DNA from: Nostoc sp. LPT
Lineage (GTDB): Bacteria; Cyanobacteriota; Cyanobacteriia; Cyanobacteriales; Nostocaceae
Assembly: GCF_017115165.1 (NCBI RefSeq)
Contig: NZ_JABXKF010000175.1
Coordinates: forward strand, 62,001 to 126,000
Direction: 5' to 3'
Length of the DNA: 64,000 nt
Positions 53,987 through 63,225 of this stretch are shown piece after piece; the first letter of the stretch is position 1; each line of letters starts with the position of its first letter. The position numbers and the translations under genes were made by a program. A model generated the notes under the pieces. That model saw nothing but the letters and a program-made list of their open reading frames with translations. It had not been told where the DNA came from and searched no databases.

Positions 53987-56959
53987 TTAATCTGCTCCTT
54001 CAATTGGTGCAAAACCTTGACGCTGAATATTTTCTGTCACTGCGCGTGGTTCTAAAAATTGCAGTAAGTAATCAGGGCCGCCTGCTTTAGAACCTACTCC
54101 AGAAAGTTTGAATCCACCAAAGGGTTGCCGTCCAACGATCGCTCCGGTAATATTGCGATTGATGTACAAATTCCCGACTTCAAACTCTGTCTGCGCTTGC
54201 TGAATATGCGAAGGCGTTCTAGAATAAAGTCCGCCAGTCAAGGCGTAGTTTGTACCGTTGGCGACTGCTAACGCTTCCTGGAAATCTTTCACCCGAATTA
54301 TCGCCAGCACAGGGCCAAAAATTTCTTGCTGTGAAATTACCGCATTTGGTGATACTTCACTAAAAATAACTGGCCCGATAAAATATCCTTGTTCGGGTGC
54401 TGGTAATTCCAACGCCACTTCTGCTTCTGCCTTACCCTTCTCAATATACTCGCGGATGTGATCGCGGGCATTAGCATCAATTACCGGCCCAACTTGTGTA
54501 CTCGGTAACTCTGCTTCCCCAATGTTCAAGGATTTTGTCGCTTCTACCAACCGTTGCACAAAGGCATCATAAATCGGTTGCAGCACAATCACCCTGGAGG
54601 CGGCAGAACATTTTTGGCCGCTATAACCAAATGCTGACTGCACTATCCCCACAACAGCTTGGTCTAAATCAGCACTTTCATCGACAATAATGGCATTCTT
54701 GCCACCCATTTCAGCAATCACCCGTTTCATGTGCTTTTGTGAGGGTTTCAAAATTGCCGCCTCTGCGTAAATTTTACAACCTACTTCCTGGGAACCCGTA
54801 AAAGCAATTACATGAGTATCTGGATGATTTACCAAATGAGCGCCAACTTGCGAACCCTTGCCAGGTACGTATTGAAATACACCTTTCGGAAAACCAGCAT
54901 CTACCAAGATTTCTGTGAGTTTCGCTGCAATCACAGAAGATGTTTCCGCAGGTTTGAGGAGAGTGCAATTCCCCGAAACCAAAGCTGCAACAGTCATTCC
55001 ACAAGCGATCGCTAGCGGAAAATTCCAGGGAGAAATTACTATAGCAATACCCCGTGGCTGGTAAATATAACGATTAGTTTCACCAGGTATGTCATAATCG
55101 ACACCTTTATCTAACCGTTCTATCTCATCAGCGTAGTAACGACAAAAGTCTATCGCTTCCGAAACCTCTCCATCAGCTTCCTTAACTGGTTTCCCAACTT
55201 CCAAAACTATCCAAACAGAAAGTTCAGCGCGGCGGAGTTCCAGCAAATCACCCGCTTTCCGCAAAATATCAGCGCGTTGTTTAGCTGGTGTTTTCTTCCA
55301 CCCAGGAAACGCTGCTTTCGCAGCTTGCATCGCCTGTTCTGCTTGTTCAACGCTAATCAACCCAACTTTACCAATTACCTCACTGAACTTAGAAGGATTG
55401 AGAGAATCAACAAATTCCGGTGGATTAACATATTCTCCATTAATTAGCGGTAAATAAGTTTTACCAAGTTGTTGGCGAACGCTTTGGAAAGCTTGCGCGG
55501 CTTTCATTCTCACCTCTTCCTGGGCGTAATCGGTATCAGCAGCACCGAGGAAATCAGAGTGAGGAGTTAAAGAGTTCTTCTCCTCTTTGACAATCGGCGG
55601 CGCTAATAATTCCTCAATTGGACGATTTTCGAGATTTTGCCGTAGAAAAGAACTATTAGCTGTATTTTCCAACAATCGCCGAATTAAATAGGCCATTCCA
55701 GGTAATAATTCACCGTAAGGACAGTAAACTCTGACTCGATAACCTTTATCAACCAACGCCTTGGCAACTTTATCACCCATACCGTAGAGGACTTGCAATT
55801 CAAAGCGACGGCGAGGGACATTTAAACTTTCAGCTATGGCAATGGCGCGAGAGTGCGATCGCACATTATGGCTACCAATAGCAGAATATACATATTGATG
55901 ATTTTCTAGCAATAACTGAGTGATGGTTTCAAAGTTAGCATCAGTTGCGGCTTTGTCGTTGTAAACTGGCTGTAGCCAATGCTTCTGTGCTGCTTTGATC
56001 GTTTCCTGATCCCAATATGCGCCTTTTACCAAGCGAATTGTCAAGGGATAACCGCGCTGTTTTAACCAAGAAATTAGGTCTACAGTATCTTGTTCGCTAT
56101 CACGCAGATATGCTTGAATTGTCATGCCAATATCTGTGCGTTGCCGAAACTCTTCTTCTAGTAGCAGTTTTTTCAAGATGCTGAGAGTTATATCCTTGTA
56201 GGCATACTGTTCCATGTCAAAATGGACAGCTGCACCTAATTCTTTAGCACGACGTAAGAGAATACGAATGCGATCGCTAACTTTATCCTCACTACCTTTA
56301 GCATCTAAAGGATCAAATTGCGAATAAAATGCGGTTAACTTCACAGAAACCTGAACTTTTGGGATTGCTTCGCCATCAGCCTCATCAATCGCCGGGATAG
56401 CTGCCCAATTCTTTGATGCTTCTACCAATTGTTGGATTAATTCTAGATAGCGTTCTAGATAAGACTGCGCTTCCGCTTCGGTAATTACGGCTTCACCCAG
56501 TAAGTCGATGGTGAAAGCCATTTTTTCTTTTCGCAGTCGTTCAACTGTTTTGATGACTTGTTTAATATTTTCCCCAGAAATATATTTATGGGCAAGAGTC
56601 TCAACTGCTGTCCCAACAGTTGTAGCAGCAACTTGTCCTGGCATAGAGTCAGGGTTAGCAAAGTTTAGCATTCCCTTCAAAGCTGCCGGTAATTCTACAG
56701 ATTCATCGCCGAGATATTCTTGTAAATGTGAGGCAATTTCTGATTTGCTGTGCAAAGCAGGTAGCGTATCTATAAAGCGAAATAGTTGCACCCGCAACCC
56801 AGGATTACTCATCGCCCAAGCTAGTAATTTATCATCCCAGCGCATTTGATCCCGCAGGGAAGAAAAAAACGAACGGTTTTCCTGCGTTGCTGCTAGAAGT
56901 TGTTTAGCAATTTCTTGGGTTTTAGCTTCGTAGGTGCTTGTTTGTACTTGTAATACCAC
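53987..56959 (-). CDS. putA: bifunctional proline dehydrogenase / L-glutamate gamma-semialdehyde dehydrogenase
   Basis: A 990-residue enzyme that oxidises proline to glutamate in two steps via FAD and NAD+. The proline dehydrogenase part covers about residues 100-450 (VKLTAFYSQFDPLD, GMTIQAYLRDSEQDT, RLVKGAYWDQE, FELQVLYGMGDKVAK). The aldehyde dehydrogenase part covers about 490-980, with PWNFPLAIACGMTVAALVSG, AFTGSQEVG, EMGGKNAIIVDE, the catalytic Cys in SGQKCSAASR, and EIFGPVLAI. It lacks the DNA-binding domain of enteric PutA. No promoter or neighbour gives further clue; it stands alone. Confidence 0.95.
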   Translation of the reverse strand: MVLQVQTSTYEAKTQEIAKQLLAATQENRSFFSSLRDQMRWDDKLLAWAMSNPGLRVQLFRFIDTLPALHSKSEIASHLQEYLGDESVELPAALKGMLNFANPDSMPGQVAATTVGTAVETLAHKYISGENIKQVIKTVERLRKEKMAFTIDLLGEAVITEAEAQSYLERYLELIQQLVEASKNWAAIPAIDEADGEAIPKVQVSVKLTAFYSQFDPLDAKGSEDKVSDRIRILLRRAKELGAAVHFDMEQYAYKDITLSILKKLLLEEEFRQRTDIGMTIQAYLRDSEQDTVDLISWLKQRGYPLTIRLVKGAYWDQETIKAAQKHWLQPVYNDKAATDANFETITQLLLENHQYVYSAIGSHNVRSHSRAIAIAESLNVPRRRFELQVLYGMGDKVAKALVDKGYRVRVYCPYGELLPGMAYLIRRLLENTANSSFLRQNLENRPIEELLAPPIVKEEKNSLTPHSDFLGAADTDYAQEEVRMKAAQAFQSVRQQLGKTYLPLINGEYVNPPEFVDSLNPSKFSEVIGKVGLISVEQAEQAMQAAKAAFPGWKKTPAKQRADILRKAGDLLELRRAELSVWIVLEVGKPVKEADGEVSEAIDFCRYYADEIERLDKGVDYDIPGETNRYIYQPRGIAIVISPWNFPLAIACGMTVAALVSGNCTLLKPAETSSVIAAKLTEILVDAGFPKGVFQYVPGKGSQVGAHLVNHPDTHVIAFTGSQEVGCKIYAEAAILKPSQKHMKRVIAEMGGKNAIIVDESADLDQAVVGIVQSAFGYSGQKCSAASRVIVLQPIYDAFVQRLVEATKSLNIGEAELPSTQVGPVIDANARDHIREYIEKGKAEAEVALELPAPEQGYFIGPVIFSEVSPNAVISQQEIFGPVLAIIRVKDFQEALAVANGTNYALTGGLYSRTPSHIQQAQTEFEVGNLYINRNITGAIVGRQPFGGFKLSGVGSKAGGPDYLLQFLEPRAVTENIQRQGFAPIEGAD

Positions 56960-57265
56960 TGATAATAAACTCCGTTAATCAAGGCAAGGCTTTTTTTTAC
57001 AAAGCCTGTGTCTTCTATTTTGGCGCTTTCATTTTAGCTGTCACCATAGTGGGAAGTGAGGGAGATGAGAGGACAAGGAGATAAACAAAACTCCTAACTC
57101 AGCACTCCTAACGCCCAATGCCCCATGCCCCATTCCCAATGCCCAATCCCCAATTCTATCACCTACAAGTGTTATTCTTTTGTTGATCTATTTCTAATTT
57201 GATTAGACAGATGTTGCAACACAAGAGATTAGCTCAGTCATACTAAGAGTGTGGATACTACGTTT

Positions 57266-57910
57266 ATGCCTACAGAAAACCTCACGCATATTTTATTTTC
57301 TAACTGGCAACACATACTCCAACCCTTTGGCGTTGACCAGATAACGGCTGAGAAAGCCTTTAGTTGCTTGGTTGCAGCTTACTCTACCCCTGGTCGCTAC
57401 TACCATACACTGAAACACATTGAGCACGTCCTCAGCACAATTCAGATTTTGCAAGGCTACACTAACAATCTAGCTGCGGTTCAACTATCTGCCTGGTTTC
57501 ATGATGTAGTATATGACTCTCAAGCTCAAGATAATGAAGAACGAAGCGCAGACTATGCTTTTGAGTTGCTGAGTAATTTGGGTATTTCAGAAAGTACCAT
57601 AACTACTGTCACCCGTCTGATTCTGAACACTAAAGACCACCAAACTGCGGTGAATGACTATGACAGCCAAGTCCTACTTGATGCAGATTTAGCGATTTTG
57701 GCTACTAATCCAGTTGATTATCAAGAATACGCCTATGCTATTCGTCAGGAATATGGCTGGATGGCAGAGGCAGATTATATCACAGGTCGGCGGCAGGTTT
57801 TAGAACGATTTGCACAGCGATCGCGTATCTATTTTACGCCTTTAATGTTAGAGTTCGCCGAAGCATCTGCGCGCAATAATATCCAGATAGAAATTCAGTC
57901 TTTAGATTAA
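57266..57910 (+). CDS. HD-domain metal-dependent phosphohydrolase
   Basis: A protein of 214 residues from ATG 57266; GTG 57251 adds five residues. It has the HD superfamily set: YSTPGRYYHTLKHIEHVL (first His), AWFHDVVYDSQAQDNEERSA (HD), and LLDADLAILATNPVDYQEYA (final Asp). Proteins of this size are annotated as predicted metal-dependent HD hydrolases of unknown substrate, likely a nucleotide. It stands alone. Confidence 0.85.
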   Translation: MPTENLTHILFSNWQHILQPFGVDQITAEKAFSCLVAAYSTPGRYYHTLKHIEHVLSTIQILQGYTNNLAAVQLSAWFHDVVYDSQAQDNEERSADYAFELLSNLGISESTITTVTRLILNTKDHQTAVNDYDSQVLLDADLAILATNPVDYQEYAYAIRQEYGWMAEADYITGRRQVLERFAQRSRIYFTPLMLEFAEASARNNIQIEIQSLD

Positions 57911-58115
57911 TGATACTGACCAAATAAGGCAAAAGTAAAAAGTTAAAAGGCAGAAGAAAGAAGATAGGACTAGTACACTGTGGCCTAAATAAACCACCCA
58001 TTCTAAATCGCCAAAAACTTTACCCTATAAGCTTTTTGACTTTTGACTTTTGACTTTTGACTTTTGACTTCCGCCTTGCGGTACTAGCCCTTTCAAGGTG
58101 AACGTTTGTATTATG

Positions 58116-58210
58116 ATAGGACTTACGCAAAAACCCTCTCAAACTCTCATTCCTCCCTGACTTCTACGTCCTCTGTGGTTCATTTTCCATTACCTGTGCG
58201 TAAGTCCTAT
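58116..58210. mobile_element. 95-bp MITE-like element with perfect 14-bp inverted ends
   Basis: The ends ATAGGACTTACGCA (58116-58129) and TGCGTAAGTCCTAT (58197-58210) are exactly complementary. A relative with ends GGACTTACGCAAAAC/GTTTGCCTAAGTCC lies at 62532-62620. It is non-coding. Confidence 0.72.
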
Positions 58211-58232
58211 ATGAAATAAATGATATTTTAAC

Positions 58233-58382
58233 GTGAGTTCGACAAAGCTCTCCCTGCCTTGAACTAAAGTTCAAATCTGTCCCTCTTCGAGTCGGAAAGG
58301 CACAGGTTTTGCGTAGTAAAACCTCTTAGAGGTCTTTTGATTTAACTAATTAGGCGGACATGATATGACCCGTCGAACTCAC
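58233..58382. mobile_element. 150-bp inverted-repeat element
   Basis: The ends GTGAGTTCGAC (58233-58243) and GTCGAACTCAC (58372-58382) are perfectly complementary. It shares internal text with the diverged copy at 53885-53980. It ends just before the stop of the RTX gene and has no coding capacity. Confidence 0.65.
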
Positions 58383-58399
58383 ATTATAGTTAGCTTCCG

Positions 58400-61300
58400 T
58401 TAGGCAATTACAGTAATATTTGCACTAGTAAGCATTGTCTGATTCGAGAACTGGGCGATTTGAACTTGTGCAGCCTTACCAACCCCATCTGCGTCAAAGA
58501 ATAGGTTACCCGTAGTTTGATTATAGATGAAGCGATCGCCTGCTGTTGTCGCACTAGTCCCAAGTCGGAACAAGCTGGCATTGAGCGTAGTATTCGGAGA
58601 TTGAACCAATCCAAATTCTGCCTTGGAAATCAAGATAGTATCATCTCCAACAGTAAAATCAGCGATCGTATCATAGCCTCCAGTGCGGCTACCAGTCAGA
58701 TCAAAGCTATCTCGCCCAGTTCCACCAGTCAATACATCTCGACCAACTGCACCAGCGAGTAAATCGTCACCTGCACCACCCAACAAGGTATCATTACCTG
58801 AGTTACCAAAGAGGCTATCATTGCCATCTTCTCCACTCAAGATGTTAGCGCCACTATTTCCCGTCAGGATATTATTAAGGCTGTTACCAGTACCATTGAT
58901 TGCCCCGCTTCCAGCCAGGGTTAAGTTCTCCAGGTTATTTCCCAACACCCAAGTTATCGAAGACTTGACTAAATCTGTGCCTGCATTTAAGCCTTCAATA
59001 ATCGAATCGTTCAGGTTATCTACGGTGTAAATGTCATTGCCGGCTCCACCCTCCAAGGTATTATTACCTACACCTCCATCCAAGATGTCATCGCCTGCAC
59101 CACCTAACAAAGTATCATCACCAGAACCACCAATCAGGCTATCACTGCCATCTTCTCCTCTCAAAAAGTTAGCACCAGTATTTCCCGTCAGAATGTTATT
59201 CAGGCTGTTACCAGTACCATTGATTGCCCCGCTTCCAGTCAAGGTCAAATTCTCCAGGTTATCTGCCAACACCCAAGTTACCGAAGACTTAACTAAATCT
59301 GTGCCTGCATTTAAGCCTTCAATAATCGTATCGCTGAGGTTGTCTATGGTGTAAATGTCATTGCCAGCTCCACCATCAAGAGTGTCAGATCCTAAACCTC
59401 CATCAAAAGTGTCATCGCCGGCACCGCCCAACAAGGTGTCATCGCCTGCACCACCAATCAGACTATCATCGCCATCTTCTCCACTCAAGATGTTCGCGCC
59501 AGTATTTCCAGTCAGGATATTATTAAGGCTGTTGCCAGTACTATTGATTGCCTCGGTTCCAGTCAGGGTCAAGTTCTCCAGGTTATTTCCCAACACCCAA
59601 CTCACCGAAGACTTAACTAAATCTGTGCCTGCATTTAAGCCTTCAGTAATCGTATCGCTGAGGTTGTCTACGGTGTAAATGTCATTGCCGGCTCCACCAT
59701 CAAGACTGTCAGATCCTGCACCTCCATCCAAGGTATCATTGCCGGAACCCCCCAACAAGGTGTCATTGCCGTCATCACCAAAGAGGTTATCGTTGCCACT
59801 TTCTCCACTCAAGATGTTAGCGCCAGTATTTCCAATTAAGATATTATTAAGGCTATTACCAGTACCATCAATTGCTTCGGTTCCAATCAGGGTCAAATTC
59901 TCCAGGTTATTTCCCAACACCCAACTCACCGAAGAATTAACTAAATCTGTACCTGCATTGGCGGATTCAATAATAGTATCGCTGAGGTTGTCTACGGTGT
60001 AAATGTCATTGCCGGCTCCACCATCAAGACTATCAGCTCCTAAACCTCCATCTAAGGTGTCATTGCCGGAACCCCCCAACAAGGTGTCATTGCCGTCATC
60101 ACCAAAAAGGTTATCGTTGCCATTTTCTCCACTCAAGGTGTTAGCAGCAGTATTTCCAATCAGGGTGTTATTAAGGCTGTTACCAGTACCATTAATTGCG
60201 TCGGTTCCACCCAGGACTAAGTTTTCCAGGTTATTTCCCAACACCCAACTCACAAAAGAACCAACTAAATCTGTGCCTGCATTGGTGGATTCAATTATAG
60301 TGTCGCCGATGCTGTCCACTATATAAGTGTCATTGCCGACTCCACCGATGAGACTGTCATCTCCAGTACCACCATCTAAGATATCATTGCCATCGCCGCC
60401 ATTGAGGGTGTCGTTATCACCTAGTCCTTGGAGGGTATCATTGCTTTGCAATCCGGAGATAATATCCTTGTTCACCGTACCAATCAGGTTGTCTGGATTT
60501 GGAGTGCCATTAATTAAATTGATGATTGGATTATTGCTATTAGCCACTGTCAGCACAAAAATATCGTTGACAGTTGCTTTTCCATCACTGGCGATTACTT
60601 TGATGTTGAGGCTACCAAGGTTGTTATTGGTGGGAGTACCACTGAAGGTGGTGCCGTTGAAGGTCAACCAACTGGGAAGGGGGCTACCATCTCCCAAGGT
60701 GGCGCTGTAGGTGAGGCTATCGGCTACATCGGTATCGGTGAAGGTGTTTGCTGGCAGGGCGAAATTGAAGGCGGTATCTTTTGTCGCTGTTTGGTCAGCA
60801 ATGGGGTTGGTAACGACTGGGGCATTATTGCTATTAGCCACTGTCAGCACAAAAATATCGCTGACAGTTGCCTTTCCATCACTGGCGATTACTTTGATGT
60901 TGAGGCTACCAAGGTTGTTACTGGTGGGAGTACCACTGAAGGTGGTGCCGTTGAAGGTCAACCAACTGGGAAGGGGGCTACCATCTCCGAGGGTGGCGCT
61001 GTAGGTAAGGCTATCTGCCACATCCGCATCGGCGAAGGTGTTTGCTGGCAGGGCGAAGTTGAAGAGGGTGTCTTTTGTCGCTGTTTGGTCAGCAATGGGG
61101 TTGGTAACGACTGGGGCATTGTTCACCTCAAGCTTATAAAGTTCTTCCCCTGAAAGACCGTTGTCAGCAATAAAGTAGAGTTTGCCATTAACGTCAGTTA
61201 GGTTGAAGGGGTTAGAGCTACCCGTACCAGGGTTGATATCCTTGACGCAGACAGTACCAGCCTCAGTGCCATCACTCTTCCACAGTTCATAGCCCCCACT

Positions 61301-62440
61301 GCTGTCAGTGGCACTGAAGTACAGCGTGCCGTTGATATTCTTCAGATTGTACGGGTAAGAGCTATTCGTGCCAGGGTTAATATCTTTGACGCGGACGGTA
61401 CCAGCCTCAGTGCCATCACTCTTCCACAGTTCATAGCCCCCACTGCTGTCGGAGGCAGCGAAATACAGCGTGCCGTTGACATTCGTCAGATATTGCAGAG
61501 TATTGTTATCATAGCCAGAGCTAAAATCCTTGATGCGGACAGTACCAGCCTCAGTGCCATCACTCTTCCACAGTTGATTGTTGGGAAGACCATAATTCCA
61601 AGACTTGTTGGTGGCAGTGAAGTACAGTATGTCATTGAAATTCGTCAGCTCCATCGGGTTAGAGTCACCCGTGCCAGGGTTGATATCCTTGATGCGGAAG
61701 GTACCAGCCCCAGTGCCATCACTCTTCCACAGTTCTCGATCGAAACCATTGCTGTTGGTGGCAGTAAAGTAAAGCGTGTTGTTAATATTCGTCAAATTGT
61801 TTGGTTGAAAGCTACTTATATCAGAGATGATGGGGACGGTACCAGCCTCAGTGCCATCACTCTTCCACAGGCTTGATTTATAGCTGCTGTCGGTGGCGTT
61901 GAAGTATAGTGTGCCATTGACATTCGTCAGATATTGCGGGTAAGAGCCACCCGTGCCAGAGAAGATATCCTTGACGCGGACGGTACCAGCCTCAGTGCCA
62001 TCACTCTTCCACAGTTCATAGCCCCCACTGCTGTCGATGGAACTGAAGTAGAGCATACCGTTGAAATTTGTCAGATAATGTTCCTGTGTAAAGCCTTGGT
62101 TGCCAGGGTTGAAATCCTTGACACGGACGGTACCAGCCTCAGTGCCATCACTCTTCCACAGTTCATAGCCCCCACTGTTGTTAGTGGCATAGAAGTACAG
62201 CGCGCCGTTGAAATTCATCAGTTCCCTCGGGTTAGAGCCACCCGTGCTAGGGTTAATATCTTTGACACGGACGGTACCAGCCTCAGTGCCATCACTCTTC
62301 CACAGTTCCCTATCACCACTACTGTCGGAAGCAGCAAAGTACAGTGTGCCATTGAAATTCGTCAGTTCCCTCGGGTAAGAGCCACCCGTGCCAGAGTAGA
62401 TATCTTTGACGAGGATAATCGATGCTTCTTCTGTTGTCAT
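58400..62440 (-). CDS. ELWxxDGT-repeat / cadherin-like / RTX calcium-binding exoprotein
   Basis: A 1346-residue protein predicted to leave the cell by type I secretion. Order: eight ELWKSDGT repeats (about residues 1-450, beta-propeller-like; one GAGT, one SLW variant), two nearly identical Ig/dystroglycan-cadherin-type domains (about 455-645, each NAPVVTNPIADQTATKDT ... ATV[SN]DIFVLTVANS), then about five 108-residue supra-repeats (GGAGNDIYTVDNLSDTI ... NNLENLTLTG ... GDDTLLGGAGDD) rich in RTX nonapeptides. Last comes a C-terminal domain (GGYDTIADFTVGDD ... DRFIYNQTTGNLFFD) that carries the secretion signal. Calcium should fold the RTX part outside. It starts at ATG 62440, with no N-terminal signal peptide, as expected for this route. 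Function may be adhesion or a surface layer. Confidence 0.9.
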   Translation of the reverse strand: MTTEEASIILVKDIYSGTGGSYPRELTNFNGTLYFAASDSSGDRELWKSDGTEAGTVRVKDINPSTGGSNPRELMNFNGALYFYATNNSGGYELWKSDGTEAGTVRVKDFNPGNQGFTQEHYLTNFNGMLYFSSIDSSGGYELWKSDGTEAGTVRVKDIFSGTGGSYPQYLTNVNGTLYFNATDSSYKSSLWKSDGTEAGTVPIISDISSFQPNNLTNINNTLYFTATNSNGFDRELWKSDGTGAGTFRIKDINPGTGDSNPMELTNFNDILYFTATNKSWNYGLPNNQLWKSDGTEAGTVRIKDFSSGYDNNTLQYLTNVNGTLYFAASDSSGGYELWKSDGTEAGTVRVKDINPGTNSSYPYNLKNINGTLYFSATDSSGGYELWKSDGTEAGTVCVKDINPGTGSSNPFNLTDVNGKLYFIADNGLSGEELYKLEVNNAPVVTNPIADQTATKDTLFNFALPANTFADADVADSLTYSATLGDGSPLPSWLTFNGTTFSGTPTSNNLGSLNIKVIASDGKATVSDIFVLTVANSNNAPVVTNPIADQTATKDTAFNFALPANTFTDTDVADSLTYSATLGDGSPLPSWLTFNGTTFSGTPTNNNLGSLNIKVIASDGKATVNDIFVLTVANSNNPIINLINGTPNPDNLIGTVNKDIISGLQSNDTLQGLGDNDTLNGGDGNDILDGGTGDDSLIGGVGNDTYIVDSIGDTIIESTNAGTDLVGSFVSWVLGNNLENLVLGGTDAINGTGNSLNNTLIGNTAANTLSGENGNDNLFGDDGNDTLLGGSGNDTLDGGLGADSLDGGAGNDIYTVDNLSDTIIESANAGTDLVNSSVSWVLGNNLENLTLIGTEAIDGTGNSLNNILIGNTGANILSGESGNDNLFGDDGNDTLLGGSGNDTLDGGAGSDSLDGGAGNDIYTVDNLSDTITEGLNAGTDLVKSSVSWVLGNNLENLTLTGTEAINSTGNSLNNILTGNTGANILSGEDGDDSLIGGAGDDTLLGGAGDDTFDGGLGSDTLDGGAGNDIYTIDNLSDTIIEGLNAGTDLVKSSVTWVLADNLENLTLTGSGAINGTGNSLNNILTGNTGANFLRGEDGSDSLIGGSGDDTLLGGAGDDILDGGVGNNTLEGGAGNDIYTVDNLNDSIIEGLNAGTDLVKSSITWVLGNNLENLTLAGSGAINGTGNSLNNILTGNSGANILSGEDGNDSLFGNSGNDTLLGGAGDDLLAGAVGRDVLTGGTGRDSFDLTGSRTGGYDTIADFTVGDDTILISKAEFGLVQSPNTTLNASLFRLGTSATTAGDRFIYNQTTGNLFFDADGVGKAAQVQIAQFSNQTMLTSANITVIA
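58708..60390. repeat. 324-bp tandem repeats inside the RTX gene
   Basis: Five copies of a 324-bp (108-codon) unit follow each other at about 58707, 59031, 59355, 59679 and 60003. Copies share most bases, so they arose by recent tandem duplication and can change in number by recombination. The opposite strand stays open in each unit, which creates misleading 107-codon ORFs. Confidence 0.85.
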
Positions 62441-62531
62441 AACCGTTTTTCCTTAAACCTTTAGATGAGAATCACAAGCGAAATCAGGCGTTGGTAGACG
62501 CCTTAAGTGCGATGCTATTTTTACTGCTATG

Positions 62532-62620
62532 GGACTTACGCAAAACTACACACTGTAGGGGCAATTCATGAATTACCCTTACCTGAAAATTAGGGTTTTG
62601 GCTATTGTTTGCCTAAGTCC
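62532..62620. mobile_element. 89-bp MITE-like element, relative of the one at 58116
   Basis: The ends GGACTTACGCAAAAC and GTTTGCCTAAGTCC are complementary with one mismatch and share GGACTTACGCA with the 58116 element. The middle differs. The flanks CGATGCTAT occur on both sides (about 62510 and 62621), which may be remnants of earlier duplication. Confidence 0.6.
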
Positions 62621-62718
62621 GATGCTATGTGAAAATACGACTAATATAGTTTTGCTTTTTTAAAATCACACAGCCTCAGCAAATATAGTGAATTTTATAT
62701 TTTGTTTAGATCAATACC

Positions 62719-62764
62719 TTTGCCAAAATAAGAGCCTAAAAAATTTTGGCAAAAACGCCAAAAT
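62719..62764. promoter_or_regulatory. cluster of three overlapping GCCAAAAT half-sites
   Basis: TTTGCCAAAAT (62719-62729) pairs perfectly with ATTTTGGCAAA (62743-62753). That second arm also pairs with GCCAAAAT (62757-62764). Three alternating arms could hold a regulator dimer in two ways or form alternative hairpins. The cluster is about 280 bp upstream of the large RTX gene start. Confidence 0.45.
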
Positions 62765-62843
62765 CACCCATACATAGGCGTTTAGCTTATAAGGTAGCTG
62801 GAAATCTCAGACCCTTGATACTGCGGGTGATACATTAAAAAAG

Positions 62844-62972
62844 GAACCTATCCCACTAATAATATTTGTGCTACAAAGCTTAAGTTTATTAAGAACTAAA
62901 AACTAAAAATCAAGTTTTCCAAGCACATTTTACGAAAATAACTATGGATTTTTAGAAAAGTGGGATAGGTTC
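62844..62972. mobile_element. 129-bp inverted-repeat element with perfect 14-bp ends
   Basis: GAACCTATCCCACT (62844-62857) and AGTGGGATAGGTTC (62959-62972) are exactly complementary. The interior is AT-rich and non-coding. An AG dinucleotide flanks both sides, too short to prove target duplication. Confidence 0.65.
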
Positions 62973-63225
62973 AGCCTTGTGAGAAACCTTGAAGGAATTT
63001 TTAGGACTTATTGTTTTTGCCAAGCCTTAGAAAAAAGGGAGTTCAGACATCAATTCACTCTCGTAAATTGGCGAAGGTGTTGTTAGATAAAACCCATTTG
63101 CTTTTTGACCTGCGCTCAATCCACTGGCTCCCGCGTCGAGGGCTGAGCGAAGTCGTTGGCGCAGCCTCTCGCAGAGAAGCCCGATCTTTTGATACACTAT
63201 TTGACTGCAAGTCCCTTAGCTTTTA

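Larger units (their letters stand above)
57911..58399. repeat. repeat-filled spacer
   Basis: No gene is seen. From about 58034 to 58071 is a tandem TTTTGACT-type 7-8-bp repeat, followed by two inverted-repeat elements listed separately (58116-58210 and 58233-58382). Confidence 0.6.
62441..63225. other. spacer between the two RTX genes, with palindromes and two inverted-repeat elements
   Basis: No gene is recognised. Listed separately are a MITE-like copy (62532-62620), a cluster of TTTTGGC/GCCAAAA palindromes (62719-62764) and a 129-bp element (62844-62972). At about 63138-63185 is a dispersed Nostoc repeat (GCAGCCTCTCGCAGAGAAGC). The promoter of the large RTX gene lies in this spacer. Confidence 0.5.

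Noticed and set aside
58683..61153. Series of 107-127-codon ORFs on the plus strand across the RTX gene
   Set aside because: They sit exactly opposite the 324-bp repeats and Ig-like copies, have biased Pro/Ser/Leu composition, and repeat with the same period; they are shadows of the minus-strand gene.
61493..62464. Plus-strand ORFs of 127 and 176 codons opposite the ELWxxDGT repeats
   Set aside because: Their repeated TRARVDILDADGTSLSAITL content is the complement of the ELWKSDGT repeats and not a protein family.
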